From Clostridia bacterium (GTDB taxonomy: Bacteria > Bacillota > DTU025): 35,379 bases of DNA. Position numbers and translations under genes: made by a program. The stretch is taken from contig JAYFQW010000018.1 of the NCBI GenBank assembly GCA_034926675.1, positions 1 to 35,379 on the forward strand, given 5' to 3'. Below, piece after piece: positions 1 to 8,209 of this stretch. The notes beneath the pieces were generated by a model. The model was not told the DNA's origin. It did no database searches and saw only the letters and a list, made by a program, of their open reading frames with translations. Positions within the stretch are counted from its first letter, which is position 1. Each line of letters opens with the position of its first letter.

Positions 1-1
1 C

Positions 2-334
2 GTGAACGCCATGTTCGTGAAGAAGCCTGAACGGCTGGAGGCTCTTGCATATGTAGTGCTCCTCGCAGCCCTGGTTCGTGCGATCATCCAGCGACGAGCA
101 AGGCGTTATGCTGAAGCCACTAACGAGGAGTTGCCGATCCCGGGAAAAAGGACAACAAAACGGCCTACAGCACGGATGATATTGGATTCGTTTGATGCTG
201 TCATCGTTGTTCAGCTTCCTGATGGCAGTCGGCTGCTTTCTGAATCAAAACTGTTTCCGGATAAAATGTTCCGGGCTCTGGGAGTATCGCCGTCGGTCTA
301 CATCACAATTCCGCAAGAAAACCGCTTCCTCTGA
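2..334 (+). CDS. IS1634/IS4-type transposase, C-terminal fragment cut by the window edge
   Basis: This is the last 110 residues of an open frame that runs in from outside the window, so the true start is not visible. The stretch FVKKPERLEALAYVVLLAAL, followed by an Arg-rich IIQRRARR segment, a KRTTKRPTARMILDSF block and a final predicted short domain, matches the conserved C-terminus of DDE transposases of the IS1634 branch of the IS4 superfamily as I remember it. The catalytic DDE residues would lie upstream and cannot be checked. The frame stops with TGA at 332-334. The end of the element probably lies shortly after, near the sequence GCTGAATATGGGC around 362-374, but no terminal repeat can be paired because the other end is missing. 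It may be an active copy or a remnant. Confidence 0.7.
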   Translation: MNAMFVKKPERLEALAYVVLLAALVRAIIQRRARRYAEATNEELPIPGKRTTKRPTARMILDSFDAVIVVQLPDGSRLLSESKLFPDKMFRALGVSPSVYITIPQENRFL

Positions 335-925
335 AAACCAAGCGATTCAAGGCCCGAGGGTGCTGAATATGGGCTGTAATCAGTACAGTGAGGGGCAACG
401 CCTGCCAGAACGTGAGCACCACTTTCGCGGTAAGAAGTGCTGATGCATAGCATCCGACTGCGAAGAACGCCACTGTGCCCAGTTGAGCCCGGCATAATGC
501 TGTAAAATGGCCTTTGAACTGCGACATGGAAGCAGTCATGCGAGTCGGGCGAGGCTCAACCGCTGCCGACCGGAGCGCTTGCTGCGAGGCCGAGCCGGAG
601 TACAATGCTCACCCGGCTTGGGCGGAATCACCAACTGCGGCAAGACGGACCAACGGCAGGAAGATGGAGCGTCACGGGTGGACCTAGGCGTGGTCCTCCC
701 AGGTTACCTGGGCATCAACCCATTCTACGAGGATCGATTTTATAGCACATTTTGGACTTGACCGGTAGAGATCAGGAGCTGACCCGAACTCCGGTGTTTC
801 GGCCAGGGTGAGTACTGGGTTCGTATGCCTGCGGGCATGCACATTGACTGAGCAGTCGCCCAGCAGGTCGTATGGCCGGCTGGACGATTGCTTATTGCCA
901 TCCGAAGTGACACGGCACATGTTGC
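335..925. other. Intergenic stretch with no convincing gene
   Basis: Short frames exist on both strands (for example 507-761 plus and 684-962 minus), but none has a good ribosome binding site, a recognisable motif or protein-like composition. The left part is probably the non-coding end of the insertion sequence and its target flank. No tRNA, array or clear terminator was seen. Confidence 0.5.
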
Positions 926-935
926 TTGCATGCAA
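926..935. promoter_or_regulatory. 10-bp palindrome upstream of the toxin-antitoxin pair, possible autoregulatory operator
   Basis: TTGCATGCAA is a perfect palindrome about 41 bp before the antitoxin start. It overlaps a weak promoter-like pair: TTGCAT at 926-931, then 17 bp, then TACAGT at 949-954. Toxin-antitoxin operons of this type are usually repressed by the antitoxin bound to a palindrome at the promoter, so the position fits. The assignment is inference. Confidence 0.35.
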
Positions 936-976
936 TAGCATACGATGATACAGTACTTTCAAGGGGGTAGACTGGT

Positions 977-1255
977 ATGGGAAACGGCGCCAGGCTGAAG
1001 AAGATGACGGTTGCGCTTCCTGCTTCGCTGGTTGACAGGCTCAGGATACTTGCAGGCAGCAAGCGCATTCCGTCAGCCAATGCTGCTGTTCGAGAGGCTG
1101 TTGAACGGTACATCGTCGATCTGGAACGCGAGGATTTTCGGAAGGCAATGGAGGCCGCGGCCGCTGACTCCGAGTTCTTGAAGGATGTTGCGACTATAGA
1201 ACGCCATTTCCAGCATGCTGACGCTGAGAGCGCAAGGATGATCTCGGAATGGTAA
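977..1255 (+). CDS. MazE/CopG-like ribbon-helix-helix antitoxin
   Basis: A 92-residue protein. Its N-terminus (KKMTVALPASLVDRL, then a helix with NAAVREAVERYI) has the strand-helix-helix pattern of ribbon-helix-helix DNA-binding antitoxins, and the rest is acidic and helical, as expected for a toxin-wrapping tail. The ATG at 977 has a GGGGG ribosome binding site at 963-967. The stop codon overlaps the start of the next gene by 7 bp (1249-1255), so the two are translationally coupled. The expected role is to bind and neutralise the downstream endoribonuclease and repress the operon. The family call rests on pattern and neighbour. The C-terminal half has no motif I can name. Confidence 0.82.
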   Translation: MGNGARLKKMTVALPASLVDRLRILAGSKRIPSANAAVREAVERYIVDLEREDFRKAMEAAAADSEFLKDVATIERHFQHADAESARMISEW

Positions 1256-1608
1256 ACTACAGATGGTCGATATTCTGGGCAGACCTTGATCCGGTGACAG
1301 GATCTGAGCAGGGAGGCCAGCGTCCTGTCCTGGTTGTGTCTGCTGAAGAGGTCAATCAGCACCTTCCAATTGTCACCGTGCTTCCGCTCACATCAACCAA
1401 GCCCGGCCGCAGGGTATACCCTACGGAGGTTCTATTGACGGAGAACGCGACCGGGCTTCCTAAGGATTCCCTAGCCATGGCGCACCAGATACGGACCATT
1501 GCCAAGAGCAGGCTCGGGGAGGCGTGTGGCCTCATATCTGACGTGTCGATCCGAATCCAGATCGAGGGAGCCATGGGACGACATCTTGGCTTACCTAGCA
1601 CCCGCTGA
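1249..1608 (+). CDS. MazF/PemK-family mRNA endoribonuclease toxin
   Basis: A 119-residue protein with the PemK/MazF fold signature. It opens with RWSIFWADLDPVTGSEQGGQ followed by RPVLVVSAE, the usual start of MazF where the Gly-x-x-x-Gly-Gly-x-RP loop holds the catalytic Arg. The central VTVLPLTS and the later SLAMAHQIRTI strand also fit; the latter normally carries the catalytic Ser/Thr environment. The length is typical for the family. Toxins of this family cut single-stranded mRNA at short motifs when the labile antitoxin is lost; the motif cannot be predicted here. The start codon lies inside the antitoxin stop region, which supports a two-gene operon. Position next to a transposase suggests an accessory locus. 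Confidence 0.92.
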   Translation: MVNYRWSIFWADLDPVTGSEQGGQRPVLVVSAEEVNQHLPIVTVLPLTSTKPGRRVYPTEVLLTENATGLPKDSLAMAHQIRTIAKSRLGEACGLISDVSIRIQIEGAMGRHLGLPSTR

Positions 1609-1718
1609 ACCTTTGCCTACTGCATATCGCACAGGATTCGGGAGGGATTCTGCCTTGTGAGTCCGTGTTCTGGATGTTACTATCTGAGCTAGATAGCCAT
1701 TAGGAGGCCGACTAACAG

Positions 1719-4037
1719 ATGAGCCAGCGATCCTTCAGTGCCGATAGATCAAACGCTGCACTCGTACATGATGGGGAAGCCATACCTGGGCATGCGGCGC
1801 CGTCTCCCTCATCAGAGGATGCCTCCGGGATACTGGAGACGGGCGCTGGCTCGGGCAGGGTTCCCGGCGTGCCTGAGATTGTCGCACAGCTCAGCGCGGA
1901 GCTGGGTGTTGCACTGCCGTTCATTGAAAGTGTGATTCGGCTTCTGGATGAGGGCAACACCATTCCGTTTCTTGCCCGCTACCGGAAGGAGCAGACTGGA
2001 GGCCTCGATGAGGAGGTCCTTCGGTCCATCCATGAGCGGGTGGACTACATGCGCAGCCTGGCCGCGCGCAAGGATGAGGTAATCCACCTGCTGGAGGAGC
2101 AGGGGAGTATCACGCCAGAGATCAGGCAGGCGCTGGCGGCGGCGGATAGTCTTCAGCGAGTGGAAGATATATATCGTCCCTTCCGCCCTAAGCGGAGAAC
2201 GCGTGCGAGCATTGCCAGGGAGCAGGGCCTGGAGCCGTTGGCTACGTGGCTGCTATCCAGGCCGTCGCTGGGGGACCCACTGCAGCAGGCCGCGATGTTC
2301 GTCAATCTCGACAAAGGCATCGAATCCGGAGAGCAGGCCCTGGCCGGGGCTCGTGACATCGTCGCCGAAACGCTATCCGATGACCCCGACGTGCGCACGT
2401 GGGTTCGCAGGTGGACATCGCGCAATGGCATGGTGGCGACGGAGGCCGTGGATTCGGCGCTTCACACTCCGTATGAGCAGTACTATGACTATCGAGAGGC
2501 AGCGGGCCGCATCCCGCCCCATCGTGTGCTTGCGATCAACAGAGGTGAGCGGGAGAAGGCGCTTCGAGTTCGAATCGAAGTGGATGAGGAGCCTGTCCTC
2601 GGTTACCTGCGATCCTGGACCACAAGGAGTGGCCCGCAAAGCAGTCCCGCAGATTCGGAACTTGTCCTGGCTGCGCGGGACTTGTACAAGCGCCTGCTAG
2701 CCCCGGCTGTGGAACGCGATGTGCGCAACCAGCTCACCGAGGTAGCCGATGCGCAGGCGATCCGAGTTTTCGCAGCCAACTTGAGGGCCCTGCTGCTGAC
2801 GCCACCCATTCGGGGCAAGGTGGTAATGGGCGTTGATCCCGCGTATCGCACCGGGTGCAAGATAGCGGTAGTAGATCACACTGGCAAGCTCCTAGAGATC
2901 GCAGTCGTCTACCCGACCCCTCCCCACAACCGGGTAGGGGAGGCTGAGCACACCCTGCTACAGATGATCGAACGCTGCCATGTGGACGTTATCGCCATAG
3001 GAAACGGAACAGCGTCTCGCGAGACTGAGGCATTTGTCTCAGGCATGATACCGAAGGCCGGCCGTCCGGTGGCATATGTGATGGTGAACGAGGCAGGAGC
3101 GTCCGTCTACTCCGCATCCGCGACTGCGCGTGAGGAGTTCCCTGATCTGGACGTATCAGAACGCAGCGCCGCCTCAATCGCAAGGCGGTTGCAGGACGCC
3201 CTCGCGGAGTTGGTGAAGATCGAGCCGAAGGCAATAGGGGTCGGTCAGTATCAGCACGACGTTGCCGAGAAAGAGCTCGCCAAGGCTTTGCAGGCTGTAG
3301 TCGAGTCCGCCGTGAACAGCGTGGGAGTGAATGTGAACACAGCGTCAGCCGCTCTGCTCTCGTATGTCGCGGGCCTGAGCCCTGCGGTGGCAGGGAACAT
3401 CGTGAAGAAACGCGATGCGGATGGAGCATACGCCAGCCGGAAGGCGCTTCTCACAGTGCCTCGACTTGGCCCAAAAACCTACGAGCAGTGCGCGGGCTTC
3501 CTGAGGATCCCTGAGGGCATGAACCCCCTTGACAACACCGCGATTCACCCTGAGTCGTACCCGGTGGCCGAGAAGCTCCTGGCAGAGCTGGGGTTCTCCG
3601 TGGACGATGTGGCCGGAACGAGAAGGTCTGAACTGACGGACGCACTCGGGAGGTTGGCGCCTCAGGAGTGGGCGGGACAGCTCAGTGTGGGCCAGCCTAC
3701 CCTGGAAGATATCGTGGAGGCGCTCTTGCGGCCTAGCCTAGATCCCCGGGACGATCTGCCCCCGCCTGTTCTTCGCACTGACGTTTTGACTATGGACGAC
3801 CTGCATACGGGAATAGTGCTTCAGGGCACCGTCCGCAATGTGGTGGACTTCGGCGCGTTCGTCGACATAGGCGTGCATCAGGACGGACTTGTGCACATAT
3901 CTGAGCTTTCCGAAAGATACGTGAGGCGCCCGCTGGACGCTGTGAGCGTGGGCGATGTGGTATGGGTGCGCGTACTGTCGATCGATAAGGAGCGAAACCG
4001 CATCGCGCTATCGATGAGAGACGCGGCGCGGCCTTGA
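1719..4037 (+). CDS. tex: Tex family RNA-binding transcription accessory protein
   Basis: A 772-residue cytoplasmic protein with the full Tex architecture. There is a helical N-terminal region from about residue 45 and a YqgF/RNase H-like domain beginning near residue 367 (VVMGVDPAYRTGCKIAVVD). A helix-hairpin-helix block spans about 530-612 (NTASAALLSYVAGLSPAVA and a following VPRLGPKTYEQCAGF). A C-terminal S1 RNA-binding domain covers about 692-770 (GTVRNVVDFGAFVDIG). The first 40 residues are a low-complexity extension not typical of the family. The ATG at 1719 is preceded by AGGAGG at 1702-1707. Tex is a housekeeping nucleic-acid-binding protein linked to transcription and stress responses; its exact reaction is not established. 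murJ follows after 53 bp on the same strand. Confidence 0.96.
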   Translation: MSQRSFSADRSNAALVHDGEAIPGHAAPSPSSEDASGILETGAGSGRVPGVPEIVAQLSAELGVALPFIESVIRLLDEGNTIPFLARYRKEQTGGLDEEVLRSIHERVDYMRSLAARKDEVIHLLEEQGSITPEIRQALAAADSLQRVEDIYRPFRPKRRTRASIAREQGLEPLATWLLSRPSLGDPLQQAAMFVNLDKGIESGEQALAGARDIVAETLSDDPDVRTWVRRWTSRNGMVATEAVDSALHTPYEQYYDYREAAGRIPPHRVLAINRGEREKALRVRIEVDEEPVLGYLRSWTTRSGPQSSPADSELVLAARDLYKRLLAPAVERDVRNQLTEVADAQAIRVFAANLRALLLTPPIRGKVVMGVDPAYRTGCKIAVVDHTGKLLEIAVVYPTPPHNRVGEAEHTLLQMIERCHVDVIAIGNGTASRETEAFVSGMIPKAGRPVAYVMVNEAGASVYSASATAREEFPDLDVSERSAASIARRLQDALAELVKIEPKAIGVGQYQHDVAEKELAKALQAVVESAVNSVGVNVNTASAALLSYVAGLSPAVAGNIVKKRDADGAYASRKALLTVPRLGPKTYEQCAGFLRIPEGMNPLDNTAIHPESYPVAEKLLAELGFSVDDVAGTRRSELTDALGRLAPQEWAGQLSVGQPTLEDIVEALLRPSLDPRDDLPPPVLRTDVLTMDDLHTGIVLQGTVRNVVDFGAFVDIGVHQDGLVHISELSERYVRRPLDAVSVGDVVWVRVLSIDKERNRIALSMRDAARP

Positions 4038-4090
4038 GCGTCATCGCCTGACGCAAGAAACGCTTGCCATGCATGGAGGAAGTGTGATGT

Positions 4091-5788
4091 TTGTCTGAGA
4101 GCAGCAACAGCAGCCTGGTGAGGTTCGCGGGCATTGTGGCGTTAGGGTCGGTCGCAAGCAAGATACTGGGCTTTCTTCGAGAGACCGCCCTGGCCTCCAG
4201 GTTCGGCTCCACATACGCTACCGACGCGTATCTGATGGCTATGATAATCCCGACTCTCATCCTGATGGGAGTGGGCCCCGCGGTCACGACCACTCTTATT
4301 CCTGTGTTCACCGACATTGAGAAACGGAAGGGCCGCACTGCCGCATTTCAGTCGGTGACGAGCATCGTGAACGCGTGTGTGCTGGTTGCTGCGATCATAT
4401 CGGGTGCAGGCATGGCTCTTGCCCGCCCTCTGGTGCATCTTGTGGCGCCGGGGTTCGGGCCTGAAACCTATGAACTCACGGTGACCCTCACTACGATCAT
4501 GTTCCCGATAGCGGTCTTCTCCACCATCACGTCGGTGATCACCGGGCTCCTGCACGCCGTGGGCAAGTTCGCAGCTCCGGCGCTGACGGGCCTTGCACAG
4601 AACGTAGTCATCATCTCATCAATAGTGTTCTTCGGAGGCAAGTACGGAATCACGGCGGTGGCAGTTGGCACACTGCTTGGGGCGGCATCGATGCTGGCTG
4701 TACAGCTTCCAGCACTTGCATCGGTGGGATATAGGCACCACATCATGCTGGACTGGCATGATGAAGGGCTCCGGCAGGCAGGGCGGCTTATCGCGCCTAT
4801 CGTTGCTGGATCTGCCGCTGGGCAGGCCGGGACCATCGTCATTCGCACCCTGGCCTCCCGCCTGCCGGAGGGATCCATCACCAACCTGAACTACGCCCAG
4901 CGCCTCGTGGGGCTTCCGGTTACGGTGCTGGGCGCCTCACTCATTACTGTGCTGTACCCGACACTGGCAAGGCTCTACTCGCGGGATTCGGGGATCGGCC
5001 CCGCTGGCGGCAGTGGCGAGCTGGATCTGCGGGGCACTCGCGGTTTGAGGGGCACACCAGATCTGCGCAGCTCGCGGGGTCCGCGTGGCCGCATGGGTCC
5101 GGGTCCGAAGGGGGATTTCCTCCGAGCCTCCGAGAGGGCAGTTGGCATAGTGTTCTTCGTCCTAGCTCCAATGGCCGTAGGGCTGATGGCTCTCTCAACG
5201 CCTGTTGTGCGCTTGGCTTTCGAGCGTGGAGCGTTCACTGATCAATCTACTTCCTCAACGGCGATCGCCCTGGTCTACGCATCAATCGCGATTCCGGCCA
5301 TGAGCCTCTCCGAGCTCATGAGCAAGACCTTCTATGCGATGCATGACACCATTACCCCGATGCTGGTGGGAGTTGGCGCAGTAGGGGTGAATGTGGTGAT
5401 AAGCATTGCACTGGTGGGGACAATGGGCCACGCAGGACTGGCTCTGGCGGGTTCATGCCAGCCTATCGCGGTGTTTGTCACACTGTACCTGGTGTTTCGG
5501 GCGAGGGTGAGGCGGACAGCGTCGGGGCAGGCGCCCGGATACTCGCTGGGTTCATCTGCGCTGAAGACTCTAGTCGCCACTTGCGTGATGTCGGTTTCTG
5601 TGGTGGCCTTCGCAGGCTGGATTGAGAAGGTCGTGCCTGGCCATGGGACGGGGCAACAGATCATTCGGCTGGCGACTTCGGTTGGAGCAGGAGGGGTCGT
5701 CTACATTGCCGTTGCCGCTGCGCTCAGAAGCGAGGAACTCTGCTTTGCAGTGGGCGCCGCCAAGAAGAGGATCGCGGCGAGGCGCTAA
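4091..5788 (+). CDS. murJ: MurJ/MviN lipid II flippase
   Basis: A 565-residue polytopic membrane protein of the MOP superfamily that moves lipid II across the cytoplasmic membrane for peptidoglycan synthesis. The N-terminus carries the family hallmark SKILGFLRETALASRFG, and repeated hydrophobic segments match the usual 14 helices. The start is TTG at 4091 with GGAGGA at 4075-4080; the nearby ATG at 4087 runs into a stop after three codons. An unusual insert lies at about residues 297-340 in the cytoplasmic loop after the VLYPTLARLYS helix. It is Gly/Arg/Pro-rich with repeated LRGT and RGPRG motifs and looks collagen-like. Family members normally have only a short linker there. The conserved sequence resumes at FLRASERAVG, so the reading frame and the transporter core are intact. 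Confidence 0.95.
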   Translation: MSESSNSSLVRFAGIVALGSVASKILGFLRETALASRFGSTYATDAYLMAMIIPTLILMGVGPAVTTTLIPVFTDIEKRKGRTAAFQSVTSIVNACVLVAAIISGAGMALARPLVHLVAPGFGPETYELTVTLTTIMFPIAVFSTITSVITGLLHAVGKFAAPALTGLAQNVVIISSIVFFGGKYGITAVAVGTLLGAASMLAVQLPALASVGYRHHIMLDWHDEGLRQAGRLIAPIVAGSAAGQAGTIVIRTLASRLPEGSITNLNYAQRLVGLPVTVLGASLITVLYPTLARLYSRDSGIGPAGGSGELDLRGTRGLRGTPDLRSSRGPRGRMGPGPKGDFLRASERAVGIVFFVLAPMAVGLMALSTPVVRLAFERGAFTDQSTSSTAIALVYASIAIPAMSLSELMSKTFYAMHDTITPMLVGVGAVGVNVVISIALVGTMGHAGLALAGSCQPIAVFVTLYLVFRARVRRTASGQAPGYSLGSSALKTLVATCVMSVSVVAFAGWIEKVVPGHGTGQQIIRLATSVGAGGVVYIAVAAALRSEELCFAVGAAKKRIAARR

Positions 5789-6082
5789 GGGTAAGGGCCT
5801 CCCCGTCTCTGGCTGAGCAGTTCGTACCCACTGTAAGAGGATACAGAGTCATTCGGGTGTGTCCAAAGCGACACACCTGCACCAAGTACACCATGTCCAA
5901 CAGGCAAAACTGCGTTCAGGTGCAGGCCTACTATGCACCACGTCGTATTATCTCCCAATAGACCTGCGCCCGGGAAAACGGTCGGCGGCGGGCTGGCCAC
6001 GAATGCAGACCCAGTCAATTCACGGCGGGCGTCTGCTTCTCTGAGTCACCTGGGCCAGGAGTACAATGAGGGGGATGCCAAA
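5789..6082 (+). other. Leader region before the C69 dipeptidase, with a stem-loop
   Basis: A non-coding gap after murJ. A perfect 8-bp stem, GGTGTGTC (5856-5863) with GACACACC (5870-5877), closes a 6-nt loop and may end the murJ transcript, although no T-run follows. A second short stem, GGTGCA/TGCACC, lies near 5918-5938. The open frame of the dipeptidase extends back to 5933, but that part is neither signal peptide nor conserved. I matched no known riboswitch class here. Confidence 0.4.
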
Positions 6083-7702
6083 ATGACCAGAGGGGTGCGG
6101 TCCAAGCTACTCTTGACTACAGTGCTCGTGGTTGCCCTACTAGCGACTGGCGTTGTGCCTGCCTTCGCATGCACGTCCATTCCGGTGGGCAAGGGCGCAT
6201 CGGTGGATGGGTCTGTTCTCACAACGCACACCGACGACTGCGGATACTGCGACCCGCGCGTATTTCTCATCCCGCCTGCAGACCACAAGGAAGGCGCTAT
6301 GAGGCCAGTCTACAGCACGCCATCCTTTAGAAGCCCTGACGATCCATACTTCGAGCCTCTTGTTCTGCAGGGCGAGATCCCGCAGGTGAAGCACACTTAC
6401 GGCTACTTCTTCGGCTCCTACGGCATGATGAACGAGAAACAGGTGGCCCTCGGAGAGACTACGATCGGGAACAGAAAGGGCCTCAATACTCCCACCGGAA
6501 TGTTCGACGTCGTTGAACTCTCGAAGATTGCGCTTGAGAGGAGCGCCACGGCTCGCGAAGCCATTGCGGTTATGGGTGCACTTGCTGAGGAGTATGGCTA
6601 CCGCGATAGTGGGGAGTGCCTAACCGTGGCTGACCCCAACGAGGTATGGCTGTTCGAGATCATGGGTTCGACTCCGCTGCACGACAGCGCCGTGTGGGCG
6701 GCCCAGCGTGTGCCCGATGATCACATCAGCGTGAGCGCGAACCGTTCCAGAATCGGGGAGATCGATCTGTCGAATCCGGATTACTTCATGGCGTCGAAGA
6801 ACATATTCAGCGTGGCCGAGGAGATGGAATGGTGGAGCCCAACCTCTGGGAAGCCATTCGTGTTCTACGAGATCTACGCTCCAAAGGCCAACGTGTACAA
6901 CTCCAGACGGGAGTGGCGGGTGCTGTCCCTCGTGGCTCCATCTCTCGACCTCGACCCGTGGTCGGCGCGTTTCCCGTTCTCGGTGAAGCCCGATAAGAAG
7001 GTCTCGGTCGACTTCATCAACTCGATTCAGCGCGACCACTACGAAGGCACTGAGTTCGACCTAACCAAGGGTCTTGCCGCGGGTCCCTTCGGAACCCCGG
7101 ACAGATGGGCCACCCCGGGCAGCCAGGGTGGAGCGTGGGAGCGCGCTATCTCCATATTCCGGGCCGCCTACACCTGGACTGCACAGCTTAGGAATTGGCT
7201 CCCCGACGAGGTTGGAGGCGTGCTCTGGTTCGGCAGCGACACCGCCCATGCCACGGTGTACGTGCCCTTCTATGCGGGCATTGCCAAGCTCCCGGAGGCC
7301 TACACAATCGGCACGACCATGAAGTTCAACAAGGATGCCGCGTGGTGGGTGTTCGACTTCGTGGAGAACTTCGCGAACCTCAAGTACTCCTACATGATCA
7401 AAGACATCCAGGCCAAGCAGAAGGAGCTCGAGGGCCGGGAATTCGCAATGCAGCCAGCAATAGATATGGCCGCGGCGGATCTGTGGAAGCAGAGTCCTGC
7501 ACTCGCCCGTGAGTTCCTCACTCAGTACTGCGTGTCCAACGGCACGAGTGTGGTGAAGGCCTACTGGGACTTCGCTGAGAGTCTCATCGTGAAGTACAAT
7601 GACGGATACCTGAATGACCCGAAGGTCGGCTCAAGCGTTGGATACCCTGCTGAGTGGCTGAAGGGCGTCGGATTCGGGCCCCTGCCTGTTCCTACGAAGT
7701 AG
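6083..7702 (+). CDS. Secreted C69-family (U34) dipeptidase
   Basis: A 539-residue exported peptidase. I chose the ATG at 6083 because GAGGGGG lies 8 bp upstream and it opens directly into a signal peptide: MTRGVRSK, then a hydrophobic core ending VVPAFA. Cleavage after residue 29 would expose Cys30 as the new N-terminus. In C69 peptidases an N-terminal Cys is the nucleophile of the Ntn-hydrolase fold, so secretion and activation would be a single event. The following CTSIPVGKGASVDGSVL and the acidic THTDDCG are the family signature. It hydrolyses dipeptides in its best-known relatives (PepD/PepDA). It stands alone with its own terminator, but beside an oligopeptide uptake operon, which suggests extracellular peptide breakdown. 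AFAC is not a good lipobox, so I do not read it as a lipoprotein. Confidence 0.92.
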   Translation: MTRGVRSKLLLTTVLVVALLATGVVPAFACTSIPVGKGASVDGSVLTTHTDDCGYCDPRVFLIPPADHKEGAMRPVYSTPSFRSPDDPYFEPLVLQGEIPQVKHTYGYFFGSYGMMNEKQVALGETTIGNRKGLNTPTGMFDVVELSKIALERSATAREAIAVMGALAEEYGYRDSGECLTVADPNEVWLFEIMGSTPLHDSAVWAAQRVPDDHISVSANRSRIGEIDLSNPDYFMASKNIFSVAEEMEWWSPTSGKPFVFYEIYAPKANVYNSRREWRVLSLVAPSLDLDPWSARFPFSVKPDKKVSVDFINSIQRDHYEGTEFDLTKGLAAGPFGTPDRWATPGSQGGAWERAISIFRAAYTWTAQLRNWLPDEVGGVLWFGSDTAHATVYVPFYAGIAKLPEAYTIGTTMKFNKDAAWWVFDFVENFANLKYSYMIKDIQAKQKELEGREFAMQPAIDMAAADLWKQSPALAREFLTQYCVSNGTSVVKAYWDFAESLIVKYNDGYLNDPKVGSSVGYPAEWLKGVGFGPLPVPTK

Positions 7703-7736
7703 AACTGACCCTGGGAAACCATGGTCAAACGGATTC

Positions 7737-7775
7737 GCGGGCACGTTGCGAAAGGCAACGTGCCCGCGTTCCTTT
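7737..7775 (+). terminator. Rho-independent terminator of the C69 dipeptidase
   Basis: A perfect 13-bp stem, GCGGGCACGTTGC (7737-7749) with GCAACGTGCCCGC (7755-7767), has a 5-nt loop and is followed by GTTCCTTTT. It sits 35 bp after the stop codon of the dipeptidase and has the right polarity for it. Confidence 0.85.
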
Positions 7776-7863
7776 TGGAGGTGGGAAGTACGGAGTCAGC
7801 CGTCCTTCCCACAGTCAGTCGTGTGCATGTCGGCACGAAGCCGGTACGATGTCGTAAGTTGTC

Positions 7864-8113
7864 AGTACGGAATTCGTACTGGGTCATCGCTTAACCAGTA
7901 CGGAATTCGTACAACCCTAGGCCTCATTCCCTGCAAATCGGGTCTGGCGGACCGAAAACGAACCAGAAAGTGGAGATTATCGCCCGGAATGCAGCCTGCG
8001 GTGCTCTTTTCGTGGGCAACAACGCAGTTTTCAGAGACCGTCCGCCGGATTTGGCTTCTGCACAGTACGGAATCCGTACTGGTGTCCGGTGATGCCAGTA
8101 CGAAATCCGTACT
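7864..8113. repeat. Four near-identical 17-bp palindromes in two pairs spaced exactly 33 bp
   Basis: Consensus AGTACGGAATTCGTACT. The copies are at 7864-7880, 7897-7912 (last base lost), 8064-8080 and 8097-8113. The third, AGTACGGAATCCGTACT, is a perfect 8+1+8 palindrome. Within each pair the copies start 33 bp apart, and the pairs start 200 bp apart. They lie between two converging genes, so they are not in an obvious promoter position. There is no convincing gene in 7776-8209: the 137-residue frame at 7746-8159 simply translates the repeats. Confidence 0.85.
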
Positions 8114-8209
8114 GGGTCTCGGAAATACTAGGTGCGCTGGTTGTGCTGAGGATGCGTAAAGGTTGTTCAGTGCGGTCTACTTATCGCCTAGCTGGTTTCC
8201 CGTCGCTGA

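Noticed and set aside
5789-6082. Riboswitch in the leader of the C69 dipeptidase
   Set aside because: Two short stems are present, but I could not fit the conserved core of any known class, such as cyclic di-GMP, glycine or lysine.
7864-8113. CRISPR array
   Set aside because: Only four 17-bp palindromes in two separated pairs, with 16-bp and 150-bp gaps, and no cas genes in the window.
7746-8159. 137-residue plus-strand frame across the palindromes
   Set aside because: Its sequence is a translation of the repeated palindromes, starts inside the terminator hairpin and has no ribosome binding site or motif.
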